A stretch of 9,039 nucleotides of DNA from Trichodesmium sp. jk18x7bins.61 (GTDB lineage Bacteria > Cyanobacteriota > Cyanobacteriia > Cyanobacteriales > Microcoleaceae), in contig JAJEAQ010000373.1 in the NCBI GenBank assembly GCA_022822685.1, positions 1 through 9,039 of the forward strand. The letters are read 5' to 3'. Positions 7,220 through 9,039 of this stretch are shown here, one piece after another. Each line of letters opens with the position of its first letter. Position 1 is the first letter of the stretch. A program made the translations under genes and the position numbers. The notes beneath the pieces were generated by a model that worked only from the letters and a program-made list of their open reading frames with translations, did no database searches and was not told the DNA's origin.

Positions 7220-7964
7220 TCATAATTCATAGAGGTATTCTGAGGGATACCCAAGCCAAGCCAGTACGCATCTACAAACCTGCCACCTTTCATGTGGTGA
7301 GATGCCGTTTTTGCGTTTCGTCATTTCGCCATCTGAAACGCTCCGCGACGAGAAATTGTTAAAAGGCAAAAGTAGTAGGGTGGGCAAATATTGATTACTC
7401 TCGAACAACTATAAATCTGGAACTGTTTGCCCACCTGATGACTTGAGATGACACCTGAAAGATGATCGCCCTTGAGCAGAAGAGATTGGCCAGAAGAAAT
7501 TATCCATCTTGTGGGGTGGGCATCCTGCTCGTGCGCCTAAAATATGGAGGAAGTAGAGACATCCCATCTGTGAAAATTTTGGATGTTTTTTTTGATTGGA
7601 AAATCCCCCTGGATTCATATCATGTTTGTTTAGTTACTTATAAAAAATCTTGGTCTTCAGTCACTAGAACTTACAAGCCTTCCGCATTTACTGGTTAATA
7701 ATTATATTTCTCAGGAATTACGCAAAAGCATTATATATAGTAACTTAAAATTAGAGCGTCACAGTATATATAGCATTTACCACCAAAAAATGTGTAAGTC
7801 TTGTTTCTATAACTACAACTACAAACTCTCTCAAGAAAGAATCCTGATTCTTTATGCTTGATGGCTTTCACAATGATACCATATCACGGAACGCTCAAAA
7901 CTTCTTAGCTGAACGCTTTATTATTGCGTTCTAGAATTTTACTACGATTAGGAGATTCCAGCCT
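7220..7964. other. Non-coding stretch rich in inverted repeats
   Basis: No gene is supported. Inverted repeats: GCGTTTC/GAAACGC (7313-7319, 7335-7341); GGTGGGCAAA/TTTGCCCACC (7379-7388, 7426-7435); AAAGAATC/GATTCTTT with a 2-base gap (7836-7853); and GAACGC/GCGTTC with a 9-base loop (7911-7916, 7926-7931). The last lies just before ccmP and could act as a terminator or leader hairpin. TGTGTAAGTC at 7791-7800 recurs elsewhere in the window. The short open frames here have repeat-like sequence and no family resemblance. Confidence 0.5.
7950..7955 (+). promoter_or_regulatory. Ribosome binding site left in front of the ccmP pseudogene
   Basis: AGGAGA stands nine bases before codon TCA 7965-7967, which is exactly where the start codon of ccmP is expected (the next codons read GIELRSYV). 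The site is intact while the start codon is lost, which helps to fix the former start. Confidence 0.5.
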
Positions 7965-8601
7965 TCAGGTATAGAACTACGTAGCTATGTACATATAGAT
8001 CTTGCGACGTCAACATGCCGCCTATATTGGCGCAGTAGCCCTTGGCTTCTTACCTCTACCAAGGGATGCCTCCCTGTGGGTAGAAATTTCACCAGGTATT
8101 GAAATTAACCACATTACAGATGTGGTCCTCAAATCGAATTCTGTTCGACTTGGAGTACAGTTTGTGGAACGACTCTATGGTTTGCTGGAAATTCATTCGA
8201 GTCGTCAAGGAGATACCAAAGCTACTGGAAAAGCAATTTTACAAGCTTTAGAAGTAGAGGAACGTGATCGCCTCAAAGCTCGTATTGTGTCTAGTCAGAT
8301 GATCCGTAATATTGATTCCCACCAAGCACAGTTGATTAATCGTAATCGCCGAGGCTAAATGATTTTGGGTGGGCAAACTCTCCATGTGTTGGAAGTGTAA
8401 TCTGCTGCCTATACAGCTAAGGCTGCCAATGAAGCAGAAAAAGCTGCCCTAATTAATATCTTGCAAATTCAAGCAGTGGGTAGTTTTGGACGACTTTACT
8501 TGGGAGAAGAAGAACGAGATATCTTAGCAGGTTCTCAAGCAGCCTTAGAGGCCATGAAAAATGTTTCTGGCCGAGAACATTCTGACCAACGTCAAGAATA
8601 A
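7965..8601 (+). pseudogene. ccmP: Carboxysome shell protein CcmP (tandem-BMC, CsoS1D-type) pseudogene
   Basis: Once mended, the frame reads GIELRSYVHID, RRQHAAYIGAVALGFLPLP, DASLWVEISPGIEIN, KSNSVRLGVQFVERLYG, AHQ-like SHQAQLINRNRRG, MILGGQTLHVLEV, ANEAEKAA, and VGSFGRLYLG. This order matches CcmP/CsoS1D, the trimeric shell protein with two fused BMC domains that forms a large gated pore. The gating Glu-Arg pair (VER, 8164-8172) is still there. Four lesions are visible. The start position holds TCA. A frameshift near 8001 is best explained by loss of two bases between GAT and TTG. TAA at 8356 and TAA at 8398 stand where Gln is usual, one base from CAA. The restored length is about 212 codons, as expected for a full-length gene. 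It cannot make a whole protein. Confidence 0.85.
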
Positions 8602-8893
8602 ATGTATAACAATATATATCAGATAGTTTATTTGTCCTTTGCTGTATTTTTTTTGCAAAGGTTTACTATATCTATGTGGAGTTTTTCTAGTAGCCAGTAA
8701 ATCAGCCATTGTACATTGTTGGTTTATATTATTGCACAAAAAATATCGTCTGTAAATATAGATTTTGACACTGATTCCTCTACCATGAAGCTATCCCTAT
8801 AGTAGGAGTCTCTTGGAGATAGATGCTAAAATTTGTATATGGCGAGTTTTATGGAAACTTGTTCCTTAGATAGAAATTACTAAAAATTTAACA
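8602..8893. other. AT-rich stretch between ccmP pseudogene and response regulator
   Basis: No gene is seen. An inverted repeat CCTTTGC/GCAAAGG (8636-8642, 8655-8661) with a 12-base T-rich loop lies 34 bases past the ccmP stop and may be its old terminator, although the T run is in the loop. A perfect TTGACA at 8765-8770 has no -10 box at normal spacing. Confidence 0.45.
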
Positions 8894-9039
8894 ATGCCAG
8901 AAAAATCTGAAGAAAAACCTAGAATAATTATTGTTGATGACGAACCTAATAATCTAGATTTACTGTATCGAACTTTTCGACGTCAATTTCAAGTTTTGAG
9001 GGCAGAAAATGGTCAAGCAGCTCTAAAAATTATCGAAAC
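8894..9039 (+). CDS. Response regulator receiver domain, N-terminal part
   Basis: The gene starts at ATG 8894 and runs off the right edge after 48 codons. It shows the first beta strand and acidic pocket of a CheY-type receiver, IIIVDDEPNNLDLL, with the Asp pair at residues 15-16, then a helix and the second strand VLRAENGQAAL. The phosphorylated Asp and the output domain lie beyond the window, so the output cannot be told. VDDEPNNLDLL is common in cyanobacterial regulators whose output is a nucleotide cyclase, an HD-GYP domain or a histidine kinase. No clear Shine-Dalgarno is visible. Confidence 0.88.
   Translation, partial: MPEKSEEKPRIIIVDDEPNNLDLLYRTFRRQFQVLRAENGQAALKIIE

Noticed and set aside
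7462..7698. Plus-strand open frame of 78 codons, and the minus-strand frame 7409-7618 across it
   Set aside because: Both cover a region of inverted repeats (GGTGGGCAAA type), have no ribosome site and show no family resemblance.
7854..7934. ATG-led frame of 26 codons in phase with the first ccmP codons
   Set aside because: It ends at a TAG before the ribosome site at 7950, and CcmP proteins start close to the IELRSYV motif, so it is not part of ccmP.
4496..8601. Recoding of TAA/TAG as amino acids to explain the in-frame stops
   Set aside because: The intact helicase and kinase-like genes end normally at TAA and TAG and contain no internal ones, and the ccmP remnant also has a frameshift and a lost start. 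Decay explains all of it.
8765..8770. Perfect -35 box TTGACA before the response regulator
   Set aside because: No -10 box is found 16-19 bases downstream, so a promoter is not supported.
1..9039. CRISPR array, tRNA, rRNA or full insertion sequence
   Set aside because: No regularly spaced repeats, no T-loop or rRNA sequence and no transposase reading frame were seen on either strand.

Overview
The window looks like a filamentous, probably nitrogen-fixing (Nostocales-type) cyanobacterium. Three copies of the HIP1 octamer GCGATCGC (1548-1555, 3559-3566, 4878-4885), a carboxysome gene remnant, a kinase with a pentapeptide-repeat tail and heptamer tandem repeats all point that way. Coding density is low. 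Only two complete genes are intact, and two others are plainly broken by nonsense codons, a frameshift or truncation. That combination suggests an eroding genome, as known in plant-associated symbionts such as the Azolla cyanobiont. The species is an inference and cannot be proved from this window.

Layout: 1-259 holds the end-less part of a possible minus-strand gene that runs off the left edge. 260-887 is non-coding and repeat-rich. It contains heptamer repeats, a 170-bp MITE-like element with a GC-rich hairpin inside, a G-rich tract, and a small hairpin just past the end of the helicase. 888-3647 (minus) is an intact Ski2/Mtr4-like RNA helicase starting at GTG. 3648-4495 has no recognisable gene, but its last 120 bases fold into a candidate structured RNA. 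4496-5008 (plus) is the N-terminal third of an FAD-dependent, carotenoid-desaturase-like oxidoreductase with three in-frame stops and no C-terminal two thirds.

5415-7178 (plus) is an intact kinase-like membrane protein with a pentapeptide-repeat domain. Its promoter is clear and overlapped by dyad symmetry. Both catalytic aspartates of the kinase fold are asparagine, so it is probably a pseudokinase. 7179-7964 is non-coding with many inverted repeats. 7965-8601 (plus) is a ccmP pseudogene, for the tandem-BMC carboxysome shell protein, with a lost start, a frameshift and two stops. 8894 to the right edge is the start of a response regulator.

The genes do not form an obvious operon or pathway. 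The helicase is divergent from its right-hand neighbours and each plus-strand gene is separated by several hundred bases. The most interesting points are the decayed ccmP, the double Asp-to-Asn pseudokinase with its dyad-flanked promoter, the candidate structured RNA at 4365-4485, and the MITE at 599-768. I did not see a clearly new defence or mobile system.
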